From Winogradskyella psychrotolerans RS-3 (lineage in GTDB: Bacteria; Bacteroidota; Bacteroidia; Flavobacteriales; Flavobacteriaceae): a stretch of 64,000 nucleotides of DNA. Made by a program: the position numbers and the translations under genes. This document shows positions 34,963 through 42,881 of this stretch, one piece after another. Below the pieces are notes generated by a model that did no database searches, was not told the DNA's origin, and saw nothing but the letters and a program-made list of their open reading frames with translations. The stretch covers positions 1 to 64,000 of the forward strand of contig NZ_ATMR01000019.1 in NCBI RefSeq assembly GCF_000427335.1, read 5' to 3'. The stretch's first letter is position 1, and every line of letters starts with the position of its first letter.

Positions 34963-35685
34963 TTATTCTTCCTCTTGTGATGCCATTGCTGAGCTTCCAA
35001 AATGCGCTTCTAATTCTCTCAAAGTTGCTGGATTGGTTTCTAAATCTTTAATCACATTTCCTTTTTCTAACACAACGATACGCTCACAAACATCTGTAAC
35101 ATGCGTTAAATCGTGACTAGATACTAAAACAGTAACTCCTTGCTTTTCAGCTAAATCTTTTATGATTTGTTTTAGTCGTATTTGGGTTGTTGGATCTAAA
35201 TTAGCAAAGGGTTCATCTAAAATAATAACTTCAGGATGACCAATAAGTGCCGCAACAATACCTGCTTTCTTTTGGTTTCCTTTACTTAAGTCTCTCAAGT
35301 ATTTTTTCTTACCGATGATTTCACCATTAAAGAAATCTTCAAACTTTGAGGTTAACGTATCTACATCGGCTTTATTCTGACCACGAAGTTCGCCTATAAA
35401 ATAGAAATATTCTTCTGGTGTTAAATAACCAATTAAGAAACTTTCGTCAATAAATGAGGATGTAAATGGTTTCCAATCTTCACTTTCACTTACAACAACT
35501 CCATTGCTTGTTATGCTTCCTGTGGTTGGCTGAATTAAATCGAGTAACAAACTGAAATACGTTGTTTTTCCTGCTCCGTTATTTCCTACTAAACCAAAAC
35601 TTTGGCCTTTAGGAATGGATAATTCTTCAATATTAAGTACGGTTGTTCCGTTATATGTTTTTGAAAGGTCTTTTGTATATATCAT
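34963..35685 (-). CDS. ABC transporter ATP-binding protein
   Basis: A 240-residue ATPase. Walker A is G-N-N-G-A-G-K-T-T, the signature is L-S-K-G-N-Q-K-K-A-G, Walker B is V-I-I-L-D-E-P-F-A-N-L-D-P and the H-loop is S-S-H-D-L-T-H. It follows the DUF5687 permease by 21 bases and must be its motor. The C-terminal 25 residues are acidic. The substrate is unknown; such two-gene exporters often handle lipids, peptides or antibiotics. Confidence 0.93.
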   Translation of the reverse strand: MIYTKDLSKTYNGTTVLNIEELSIPKGQSFGLVGNNGAGKTTYFSLLLDLIQPTTGSITSNGVVVSESEDWKPFTSSFIDESFLIGYLTPEEYFYFIGELRGQNKADVDTLTSKFEDFFNGEIIGKKKYLRDLSKGNQKKAGIVAALIGHPEVIILDEPFANLDPTTQIRLKQIIKDLAEKQGVTVLVSSHDLTHVTDVCERIVVLEKGNVIKDLETNPATLRELEAHFGSSAMASQEEE

Positions 35686-35706
35686 AATGAGATGTGTTAT
35701 TAGTTA

Positions 35707-37184
35707 TTAACTATCTTGACTAAAAGCGTTAATCATTTTGTATTTTGAATCGAGATATTTTTTGGTAATGCCTTTCATTAATTTTTTATGAAATACAATA
35801 CCTGCAATTCCGAGAACAATTAAAAAGGCTATCGCAGCTCCAAAACCTACTAACCAATTAATAAGGGCAAATACTCCCATAGGCACTATCATTAATGGAA
35901 TACCAATTAACCATTGTACAGCTCCTGTCCCTTGATAATTAAATGCTGCTTTTTTATCTAAATCTATTTTTTACGGTTAAAAGATCCTCCCCAAAGTATC
36001 ACATGTGTATTCACACCAATATTATAAATGGCTGCTGCAAAATGTGCAATTAAGATTTTATAACCAAAATACACATAAGGGATTCCTAATATAAAAAGAA
36101 GGACCACACTTATTACCATTAATATAAATTTTGAACGTAAATATTGCTCGTATTTAATATTCTGGCTCATTAAAAGTTTGTAATAACCACTATCCCAAGC
36201 TGGAATGAATTGCCCAAAGTTGATGAGGAAAAATCCTGTAGAGAATATCCCAATAAATGCTGACATAAAGGTCATTTCTCTATACATAGGCTGTGGATAG
36301 AAAAACAAACCGTAAAGCACACCAATCAATAATAACATGGCCATTGATTTGGTACGTTTATTTCTCCAAATGAGTTTTAAATCGAGTTTCATAAATGGTG
36401 CTATGTCACCAAAACGCTCTGTCCACGATAAGTCTGAAGCATTAACTTCGGTAACTTTAGTTTTTAATGAGCTGTCTAAATACAGTTTCTTTCTTAAGAT
36501 TTTAAAGTTGAAACCATAGCACAATGCTAAAATTGCGATTGGAATTAAAATAAGAATTGGATTATTCGCAATGCCCAAAAATCCGCTTCCTATTAATGTT
36601 GTCATTGGTACAATTTCAAAATAATTTAAACCAAACAAAACACTCACTACTACTATTATAGGCAGAAAGGACAATTCTGATTCTGCAGAAAAGGCTTCGA
36701 TTATAAAATTTAAAAAATTAATAATCAGTACTGTAATAATCAGCGCAAACAACCAAATTAAAATTTCAGAAGCTACATAACCATCTCCTATTAACATTAT
36801 ACTAAACGGTATGATGGCAAATAGTGGTAAAAAATTAAAAAATGACAATACAGATTTTCCTAATACATAGTTAACAACAGTAGATCGTTTAATAGGAAGT
36901 GTTAGCAAAGGTTTTACACTCATTACTGGTAATTTTTGCAAAAAGAAACGCATTAATAAATCGCCGATAATCCAGTAAAATAAAAATCCATTGGCTGCTA
37001 CAAATGGGTCTTGCTCAGGGTACATTTCTTTAAGAATAAAAAGAAGGCCAAATCCTAAGCCTAAAAACATGGCAACAAAATAAAGAGCAAAAAATACCAT
37101 TAAGATATTGATAGCTATATTTTTCTGCCAATACGACGAACGAAAATATTGTTTCCATTCGAGATTGAGAAAGTGTTTTATCAT
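35707..37184 (-). CDS. DUF5687 ABC permease, frameshifted
   Basis: As written, a 406-residue frame (M-I-K-H-F-L-N-L-E-W-K-Q-Y-F...) stops at 35964 and a separate 61-residue frame ends at 35707. Adding one T (plus strand) to the six-base run at 35967-35972 joins them into 492 residues, the usual DUF5687 length, through R-K-K-I-D-L-D-K-K-A-A-F-N-Y-Q-G. About twelve membrane helices are seen. It is the membrane part of the ABC exporter with the ATPase 21 bases downstream. It is preceded by three HAAS-like genes and a PadR regulator. Confidence 0.85.
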
Positions 37185-37235
37185 AGTGTAATGATGGGTT
37201 GGTTTATGTAGTAAGTATGAAAAAACAGAAATTTG

Positions 37236-37925
37236 TTACAAACTAAATTCTGGGTAAGTCTCATTTAGCAATTTTTCGGCTTTGTTTGGAATCACTTCTA
37301 AGCTAATATAATTAACCAAAGCGATAACTGTAAATGCTAAAGAGAAAAGCACTAAAAAATAAGTGTTACCTGCATAATTCTCTGGTATTTTATACACATT
37401 AAATAATTGAGACATAAATATAAACATGGTACTTCCGGCTTGTTTAAAGATCATTTCTTCCAACATCCATTTTTTGTTAGAAAACTCTTTTCTGCGCCTA
37501 AACTGCCTATTAAGTTGAATACTTTTATAAGTACACCAAACTGTTATAATCCCAAAGAAAACTAAAGCTAAAGTTGCTATATACACTGTTGAAAACGTGA
37601 TGTAAAACAATAAAAACAAGGCAATAGTTGAAATAATTTGTGGTAGCTCAAACCATTTCTTAAGTTCTGTCCACATGTAACGCATATAACGCTTATTCAT
37701 GGCTTTCGCTTTTTGGTCAATGGCATCCATAAAACCAAAAATTCCGAATTTTTTGAAGGCTTTGTTTTTAGCGTCTTCAAAACTGAGTTTGGGTTGGTTT
37801 TGCCATTGCTCTTCAATATCGTTGGCTAAATGATCTACGAGTTCGGTTTGTAAGTCGTAGTGCTCTACAAAATGTTGCCTTGTAAAAGCGTAGAGGTCTT
37901 GTATTTGAGATTCAGTGGGTTTCAT
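37236..37925 (-). CDS. HAAS-like membrane protein, third of three paralogues
   Basis: A 229-residue protein. The first 60 residues (M-K-P-T-E-S-Q-I-Q-D-L-Y, then L-V-D-H-L-A-N-D-I-E-E) resemble the HAAS/DUF1700-type helical domain often encoded beside PadR regulators. Two pairs of membrane helices follow (about 95-130 and 160-215). It directly abuts the preceding paralogue (stop and ATG adjacent) and leads to the DUF5687 gene after 51 bases. A role as a PadR-linked sensor or partner of the ABC exporter is inferred. Confidence 0.7.
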   Translation of the reverse strand: MKPTESQIQDLYAFTRQHFVEHYDLQTELVDHLANDIEEQWQNQPKLSFEDAKNKAFKKFGIFGFMDAIDQKAKAMNKRYMRYMWTELKKWFELPQIISTIALFLLFYITFSTVYIATLALVFFGIITVWCTYKSIQLNRQFRRRKEFSNKKWMLEEMIFKQAGSTMFIFMSQLFNVYKIPENYAGNTYFLVLFSLAFTVIALVNYISLEVIPNKAEKLLNETYPEFSL

Positions 37926-38648
37926 TTATAAAAACTTAAGGTTAAAAGTTTTCTTATTCTCTTTATATACGTTCTGATACACTTCAATATTGGCTCTAAT
38001 CATAGGGTAAAATAAGCACGCTACAATAACAAAGAAACCATGAGGCATATTTACAACATTCTCATAACTATCCTTTAAGATATAAAACGAAAGATTATAT
38101 AACGACCACACTGCCATCGCAGAACTTGTAGCCATAGCAAAATTTAATGATTTTCGAGTAGACTTATCTTTTAAAGAATAATACGCAGAATATATTGTAG
38201 GTAGAATTAACACTAATAAACCGATGAGAAAACATGCTTTAGGCTTAAATTGATAAATGGAAATAAATGACAAAATAACAGCCAAATACTCTAACCAGAA
38301 CTTAAAGGTGGAAAACTTAGCTTTAAGATGGTTCCATGTCATTTTTCGGTATTTCCTACCCAATTCTTTCTGTTTATTTCTCGTGAACTTCTTAAACCCA
38401 ATATTACTTTGATATAGTCCGCTTTCAAACATTTTGATTTTAGGGACGCCGAATTCTATAAATTGGTTTCCAAAGCCTCTATGCACCTGAAGTAAAGCTT
38501 CATTAAAAGAAATACCATCTTTAGTTATTTTCTCTTCAACCGCAGAAACAATATGATCTAACAATTCTAAACGCACATCCCAATACTTCACCTCGTTTTT
38601 AATGAGATAATTGTCTATGAATTGTATTTCTTCTTTGGTTAGTTTCAT
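37926..38648 (-). CDS. HAAS-like membrane protein, second of three paralogues
   Basis: A 240-residue protein beginning M-K-L-T-K-E-E-I-Q-F-I-D-N-Y-L, nearly the same N-terminus as its upstream neighbour, with E-L-L-D-H-I-V-S-A-V-E-E in the second helix. Four to five membrane helices follow from about residue 110. It is spaced 3 bases from the first paralogue, so the two are co-translated. No function is recognised beyond the HAAS-like domain. Confidence 0.7.
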   Translation of the reverse strand: MKLTKEEIQFIDNYLIKNEVKYWDVRLELLDHIVSAVEEKITKDGISFNEALLQVHRGFGNQFIEFGVPKIKMFESGLYQSNIGFKKFTRNKQKELGRKYRKMTWNHLKAKFSTFKFWLEYLAVILSFISIYQFKPKACFLIGLLVLILPTIYSAYYSLKDKSTRKSLNFAMATSSAMAVWSLYNLSFYILKDSYENVVNMPHGFFVIVACLFYPMIRANIEVYQNVYKENKKTFNLKFL

Positions 38649-38651
38649 TGC

Positions 38652-39299
38652 TTATGCTAGAGTTTTATATTGCTTTTCGTAACTCTTAAATAATTTTATG
38701 CTAACACAAACCAAGACCAACATCAAAGTTAAAACCAAACTTACAATTCCGACAATCCAAAGTACTGTCGCTAAATTTTTAGCTTGGTAGCTAAAATTAA
38801 AAATAATATTGGGTATTTGATAAAACACCCAAAAAGGCATCGCTAAACGTTCTACGACCGAAAATCGTTTTAAATTTTTTGCTTTGTGATAAACAACATA
38901 GGTTAACAGAAACCCAGATAATCCAATTAAGGGAACATAAGAGATAATTAACCTAAATGTTTCTATATTGAAATTTAGGTATAAAAAGTAAAATCCAAAA
39001 AAAGATGTCAAAAATATAAGTGGTGTTAATGGACTTACTAATCCTTTTAAAAACGCCTTCCAAATTTTCATATCAGCAGACTTTAAAAATTGTCTATTAT
39101 CCTTCAATAGTTGAGCCTTGTTCTGAACCATATAATCTTTGAACACATTATAGAAGTCAGTAGTATTACTTGCACTCATTCTATCTTCGATATCAGAAGC
39201 CACATGGTCTACTATTTCCATTCGGATGTCTGCAAAAACCACATCAGAATTCTCTAAGTAAGTATCTATAAATTGTATGTCTTCTTTGGTTAGTTTCAT
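38652..39299 (-). CDS. HAAS-like membrane protein, first of three paralogues
   Basis: A 215-residue protein beginning M-K-L-T-K-E-D-I-Q-F-I-D-T-Y-L, with M-E-I-V-D-H-V-A-S-D-I-E-D in the helical N-terminal domain (1-60). Four membrane helices follow (about 88-108, 115-137, 150-170, 178-203). It lies 90 bases downstream of padR across two palindromic repeats, so it may share the padR transcript. It opens the run of three related genes. Confidence 0.7.
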   Translation of the reverse strand: MKLTKEDIQFIDTYLENSDVVFADIRMEIVDHVASDIEDRMSASNTTDFYNVFKDYMVQNKAQLLKDNRQFLKSADMKIWKAFLKGLVSPLTPLIFLTSFFGFYFLYLNFNIETFRLIISYVPLIGLSGFLLTYVVYHKAKNLKRFSVVERLAMPFWVFYQIPNIIFNFSYQAKNLATVLWIVGIVSLVLTLMLVLVCVSIKLFKSYEKQYKTLA

Positions 39300-39313
39300 T
39301 TTAAGTTTTAATA

Positions 39314-39340
39314 CCTACAAGGTTTTTGAAACCTTGCAGG
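39314..39340. repeat. palindromic ACCT..AGGTTT repeat
   Basis: CCTACAAGGTTT-TTG-AAACCTTGCAGG, an imperfect dyad of the type that recurs at 39360-39390 and 42164-42194. Located between padR and the first HAAS-like gene. Confidence 0.75.
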
Positions 39341-39359
39341 ATAAGCAATAAATTCTTTA

Positions 39360-39390
39360 GACCTGCTAGGTTTTTAAAACCTGCTAGGTC
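39360..39390. repeat. palindromic ACCTGCTAGGT repeat
   Basis: GACCTGCTAGGTTTT and its near-complement AAAACCTGCTAGGTC enclose one base. The last base is the end of padR's stop codon, so it may act as a weak terminator or processing site after padR. Confidence 0.8.
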
Positions 39391-39722
39391 TAAGCTAGCT
39401 TTGGATTCACTAAAGCTTGCATCGTTTTAATATACTCAGCTAATTCTTCTAATTTATTAACGGTTTCTTTAGTTCCTGTTTCGGTGAGTTTATAATATTT
39501 ACGCAATCGGTTGTCTACTTTTGCGACCTCAACATCTAACAAACCTTCAGCCTCTAATTTGTGTAACGCAGGATATAATGCGCCTTCTGTAATTTTAAGT
39601 TCACCTTTAGTTAATTCCTTTACCCTTTGGGTAATTTCGTAACCATACATTTTATCGTTCTCATTTAATAACTTTAAAATGATGGTGGTTAAACTCCCTT
39701 TATATAATTTTGAATTGCTCAT
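39390..39722 (-). CDS. PadR family transcriptional regulator
   Basis: A 110-residue winged-helix regulator of the short PadR type. It shows L-T-T-I-I-L-K-L-L, M-Y-G-Y-E-I-T-Q-R-V, the recognition segment I-T-E-G-A-L-Y-P-A-L-H-K-L-E and the wing R-K-Y-Y-K-L-T-E-T-G. PadR proteins repress nearby membrane or transporter genes and often their own gene. A -7 element and a perfect TATACATAA dyad lie directly upstream, so autoregulation is likely. It probably controls the HAAS-like and ABC genes downstream. Confidence 0.93.
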   Translation of the reverse strand: MSNSKLYKGSLTTIILKLLNENDKMYGYEITQRVKELTKGELKITEGALYPALHKLEAEGLLDVEVAKVDNRLRKYYKLTETGTKETVNKLEELAEYIKTMQALVNPKLA

Positions 39723-39729
39723 CGTACTA

Positions 39730-39737
39730 CAAATATA
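39730..39737 (-). promoter_or_regulatory. -7 promoter element for padR
   Basis: The minus strand reads TATATTTG, an exact TANNTTTG, 8 bases upstream of the padR ATG. The transcript would be nearly leaderless. It overlaps the dyad at 39736-39758. Confidence 0.6.
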
Positions 39738-39758
39738 TACATAATTTTCTTATGTATA
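39736..39758. promoter_or_regulatory. probable PadR operator (dyad)
   Basis: Perfect 9-base arms TATACATAA (39736-39744) and TTATGTATA (39750-39758) around TTTTC. PadR operators commonly contain ATGT/ACAT half-sites, as here. A further half-site TTATGTAT is at 39765-39772. Position over the promoter suits repression by occlusion. Confidence 0.65.
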
Positions 39759-39882
39759 AGAATCTTATGTATGATCGATATTCAAAAAAAGCTAAACGCT
39801 TTTCAATTGGACTCACTTCAACTTCGCTCAGTGACCAACGATTAGCCAAGAAAAAAACCTATCAGGTCTGTAAGAGATTGTT

Positions 39883-39890
39883 TATCTTTG
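39883..39890 (+). promoter_or_regulatory. -7 promoter element for ferredoxin reductase
   Basis: TATCTTTG followed by C matches TANNTTTG, 16 bases before the ATG at 39907. Confidence 0.6.
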
Positions 39891-39906
39891 CAAAAAATTA
39901 TTTTTA

Positions 39907-40964
39907 ATGGCACATTTTCATTCACTCACTATAAAATCAGTAGATAAAGTAACAGACAGTTCTGTTGCGATAACCTTTGATATTCCCGAAAATCTTAAAG
40001 AACAATTCAGCTTTAAAGCCGGACAATACATCACCTTAAAAACGACTATTAATGGCGAACACATCCGTAGAGATTATTCTATTTGTGCTTCTCAGAATAG
40101 TGGCAACGTTACTGTAGCCGTAAAAGCGGTTGAAAACGGAACATTTTCTGTTTACGCCAACACTACCTTAAAAGCAGGTGACGTCTTAGAGGTGGCAGAA
40201 CCAAACGGACGTTTTGTATTTGAAGCTAATGCTGCCAAAACAAGAACAATTGCAGCCTTTGCTGCTGGAAGTGGAATTACTCCAGTGCTTAGTATTGCTA
40301 AAACGCTTTTGGAAGAAGAACCGTTTAGCAACTTTATATTAGTTTACGGTAATAAAACCTTAGCTGACGCCATGTTTGTTGATGAATTATTGCAACTAAA
40401 AAACAATACGATAACCGTTTTCATGCGCATTTTATATACAGTCAGTCTCAAGAAACAGATGCTTTATTTGGACGTATTGAAAAAAGCACAGTGAACCTCA
40501 TCGTTAAAAATAAGTACAAAGGTGTTAGCATTGAAAATTTCTACCTCTGCGGACCTGAGCAAATGATTCATACAGTAAAAGATGTATTGATCGAAAATGG
40601 TGTAAAGGAAAAAGCGATTAAGTTTGAATTGTTTACTGCTCCTGTTGAAGCCGGTACTGATGCTACTACTGTCACAGCTTCTGGTGAAACCAAAATTAAA
40701 GTCGTGGTTGATGAGGAAGAGTTTGAATTTAACATGTCACAAAAACAAACCATTCTTGAAGCCGCATTAAAGCAAGATATCGACGCGCCTTATTCTTGTC
40801 AAGGAGGAATTTGTAGTAGTTGTATTGCAAAACTTACTGAGGGTACAGCAGAAATGCGTCAGAATAACATTTTAACAGATAGTGAAGTTGCTCAAGGTTT
40901 AATATTGACTTGCCAAGCGCATCCTACTTCGGCTACTGTTGCTGTTGATTATGATGATGTTTAA
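39907..40964 (+). CDS. flavin/[2Fe-2S] ferredoxin reductase (PaaE-like), frameshifted
   Basis: Two overlapping frames (39907-40494 and 40491-40964) make one 352-residue protein if one base is added near 40418-40428, most simply a T in the run at 40418-40421. The first part is an FAD-binding barrel with R-R-D-Y-S-I-C and G-Q-Y-I-T, and an NAD(P) domain with A-A-G-S-G-I-T-P. The rest has C-G-P-E-Q-M and a plant-type [2Fe-2S] domain with C-x4-C-x2-C and a final Cys near I-L-T-C-Q-A. It passes electrons from NAD(P)H to an oxygenase or other acceptor. The partner oxygenase is not in this window. Confidence 0.87.
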
Positions 40965-41008
40965 AAAGAACCAAGAGTCTAGATCGCTTCGCTTTTAGAT
41001 TTAAGACA

Positions 41009-41046
41009 AAAAGACCTATCAGAATTAAAATTCTGATAGGTCTTTT
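41009..41046. terminator. bidirectional terminator between convergent genes
   Basis: Perfect 16-base arms AAAAGACCTATCAGAA / TTCTGATAGGTCTTTT with a 6-base loop, A-run before and T-run after. It serves the reductase on the plus strand and the GT9 gene on the minus strand. Confidence 0.85.
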
Positions 41047-41058
41047 ATTTTCGATAGG

Positions 41059-41132
41059 TTCTCGATACAAAATTCTAAAAAACGAATGTCACTTCGAGTG
41101 ATTTTTGAGGTACGAAAAAATTGTATCGAGAA
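41059..41132. repeat. large inverted repeat with inner dyad
   Basis: TTCTCGATACAA (41059-41070) and TTGTATCGAGAA (41121-41132) are exact complements, with 50 bases between them that hold a smaller CACTTCGAGTG hairpin. Sequence of this type recurs between genes in flavobacteria. It ends 4 bases before the GT9 stop codon. Confidence 0.8.
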
Positions 41133-41135
41133 GTT

Positions 41136-42152
41136 TTATATAACCGCTTTAATTTTTGAAACAATCACCGCTTCAGAAACACTACTTGCCGCCTTCTCGT
41201 AACCTTCAGGAAATTTATTACCGTAAATGGACGTTGGTATTAATGGGAACTGTGTTCTGTCTGCAGTAAGTGCAAAATCTATAGGTTGATTAAAAGGTGC
41301 AAATCCAGCAAAAGGATGTGTTACTCCCCAAACTGTAATTACTTTTTTGCCCAACATTGCCGCCATATGTGCATTACCAGAATCCATAGCTAGCATGAGG
41401 TCTAAATTTGAAATAAGAATTAATTCTTCCTCTAAATTCAATTTTCCTGCAACGGATGTTACCTTATTATATTTGGTTTCAAGCTGATTTAAAAGCGCTA
41501 CTTCTTTAGCTCCACCTCCAAATAAAATAACATTGTAATCTTTAGAAAGCTCCTCAATTACAGTTTCCATTTGCTCTAAGGGATACATTTTACTTTCGTG
41601 TGCCGCAAAAGGAGCAATGCCTATAGTTTTGAAACTTTTGTTTGAAATAAAAGCATTTAGCTTTTCAGTTAAAGCCTTTGGTTTTGGAAATGTTGGATTG
41701 GATAAATCTATATTAAAACCTAAATCTTCAAAAACATCAGCATAACGCTGGTGTGTGGTTTTTAGTTGCTTAAAAGATCCACCTGATGTCAGTGCTTTCT
41801 TTTCGTCTCTACCTTTATCTAATTGGACTACTTTTTTTTCGAGGAAGAATAATTTCAAGATTTTACTACGTAAAACGTTGTGTAGATCTGCAACCGCATC
41901 AAACCCAAGCTTTTTTAATTCCTTAGACAGTTTATAGAGTCCTAAAACGCCTTTGTGTTTACCTTTTAAATCCGCCTCATAGAAGCTTACATTTTCTAAA
42001 TCTTTAAAAAAAGGTCTAAAAAATGCTCTGGTAACTACTGTAATTTTTAATTCGGGATATTGCGTTGTGAGTGCTCGTAAAACAGGAACTGTCATAGCCA
42101 CGTCTCCCATTGCAGAAAACCTAAGGACGAGTATGTGTTTTGGTTTTGGCAT
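41136..42152 (-). CDS. glycosyltransferase family 9 protein
   Basis: A heptosyltransferase-type (GT-B fold) enzyme of about 338 residues. The N-terminus I-L-V-L-R-F-S-A-M-G-D-V-A-M-T-V-P-V is diagnostic. The second domain has I-G-I-A-P-F-A-A-H-E-S-K and the nucleotide-sugar site L-M-L-A-M-D-S-G-N-A-H-M-A-A. I use the ATG at 42152; the frame is open four codons further to a TTG at 42164 that lies in a palindromic repeat. It would add a sugar to the LPS core. The DUF4254 gene upstream is its usual neighbour in this group. Confidence 0.9.
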   Translation of the reverse strand: MPKPKHILVLRFSAMGDVAMTVPVLRALTTQYPELKITVVTRAFFRPFFKDLENVSFYEADLKGKHKGVLGLYKLSKELKKLGFDAVADLHNVLRSKILKLFFLEKKVVQLDKGRDEKKALTSGGSFKQLKTTHQRYADVFEDLGFNIDLSNPTFPKPKALTEKLNAFISNKSFKTIGIAPFAAHESKMYPLEQMETVIEELSKDYNVILFGGGAKEVALLNQLETKYNKVTSVAGKLNLEEELILISNLDLMLAMDSGNAHMAAMLGKKVITVWGVTHPFAGFAPFNQPIDFALTADRTQFPLIPTSIYGNKFPEGYEKAASSVSEAVIVSKIKAVI

Positions 42153-42163
42153 AATTTTGTACA

Positions 42164-42194
42164 AACCTGTCAGGTTTTAAGAACCTAACAGGTT
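42164..42194. repeat. palindromic AACCTG..CAGGTT repeat
   Basis: AACCTGTCAGGTT, TTAAG, AACCTAACAGGTT: each half is itself nearly palindromic and the two halves pair with one mismatch. It lies in the 48-base gap between DUF4254 and GT9. Same type as 39360-39390. Confidence 0.8.
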
Positions 42195-42200
42195 CACGAA

Positions 42201-42809
42201 CTATTTCTGTCCTCTCAAAACAGGGTTTAGTTCATTATCATTGTACATTTTCATTTGCTTATACACTTTCATGTACTTATCACCATTTGAAATATCAGTA
42301 AGCATATCGTCTATTGCAGAACTTAAATCTACACGTTGTTCTAATAAAACATTAAGCTTTGTTTGGCAAGTCGCTTTGTGCGCATCACTAGCATCATCTC
42401 TTACCGTTTCTAGATGCATGTGATAAATCTTTAATGCTAAAATAGATAATCTGTCTATTGCCCAAGCCGGACTTTCAGAGTTGATTTTAGCATCCGGTTT
42501 TACGGTGACGTCTTTGTATTTATTTAAAAAATAACTATCGATATATTCAACCGTATCCGTTCTATCTTGGTTAGAGGCATCAATCATTCGTTTCAACTTT
42601 AAAGCTGCAACCGGATCAATGTTTGGATCTCTAATAATATCTTCGTAAGCCCACTGAACAGTATCAATCCACGATTTTCTATATAACAAATGCGCGATAA
42701 GATCATCGTTTTCATCGTACTTGTTAGTAAAAGGCTGATCTACTGTATTTAAAACTTTATAGGTTTTAATAACCTCTTGAAAAATAGCGTTTGCTTTTTG
42801 TGAAAACAT
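42201..42809 (-). CDS. DUF4254 protein
   Basis: A 202-residue, wholly soluble, mostly helical protein of the DUF4254 type found next to GT9 glycosyltransferases in Bacteroidota. It is rich in charged helices and contains H-L-L-Y-R-K-S-W-I-D-T-V-Q-W and N-Q-D-R-T-D. No enzymatic motif is recognised. It has its own promoter and precedes the GT9 gene by about 48 bases, so a role with LPS core synthesis is inferred. Confidence 0.8.
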   Translation of the reverse strand: MFSQKANAIFQEVIKTYKVLNTVDQPFTNKYDENDDLIAHLLYRKSWIDTVQWAYEDIIRDPNIDPVAALKLKRMIDASNQDRTDTVEYIDSYFLNKYKDVTVKPDAKINSESPAWAIDRLSILALKIYHMHLETVRDDASDAHKATCQTKLNVLLEQRVDLSSAIDDMLTDISNGDKYMKVYKQMKMYNDNELNPVLRGQK

Positions 42810-42831
42810 AATGAAATTGATTTAATGTTTA

Positions 42832-42839
42832 CAAATATA
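42832..42839 (-). promoter_or_regulatory. -7 promoter element for DUF4254-GT9 operon
   Basis: The minus strand reads TATATTTG, an exact TANNTTTG, about 23 bases upstream of the ATG at 42809. Confidence 0.55.
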
Positions 42840-42881
42840 GTAGGAATTATTAACTTTAACGACTGAACCAATTCCCATAAT

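Noticed and set aside
35707..35892. Independent 61-residue membrane protein
   Set aside because: It continues the DUF5687 permease after a one-base frame change and has no start context of its own.
40491..40964. Separate ferredoxin gene downstream of the reductase
   Set aside because: The part carries the end of the NAD(P) domain (C-G-P-E-Q-M) as well as the [2Fe-2S] domain, so it is the second half of one split protein.
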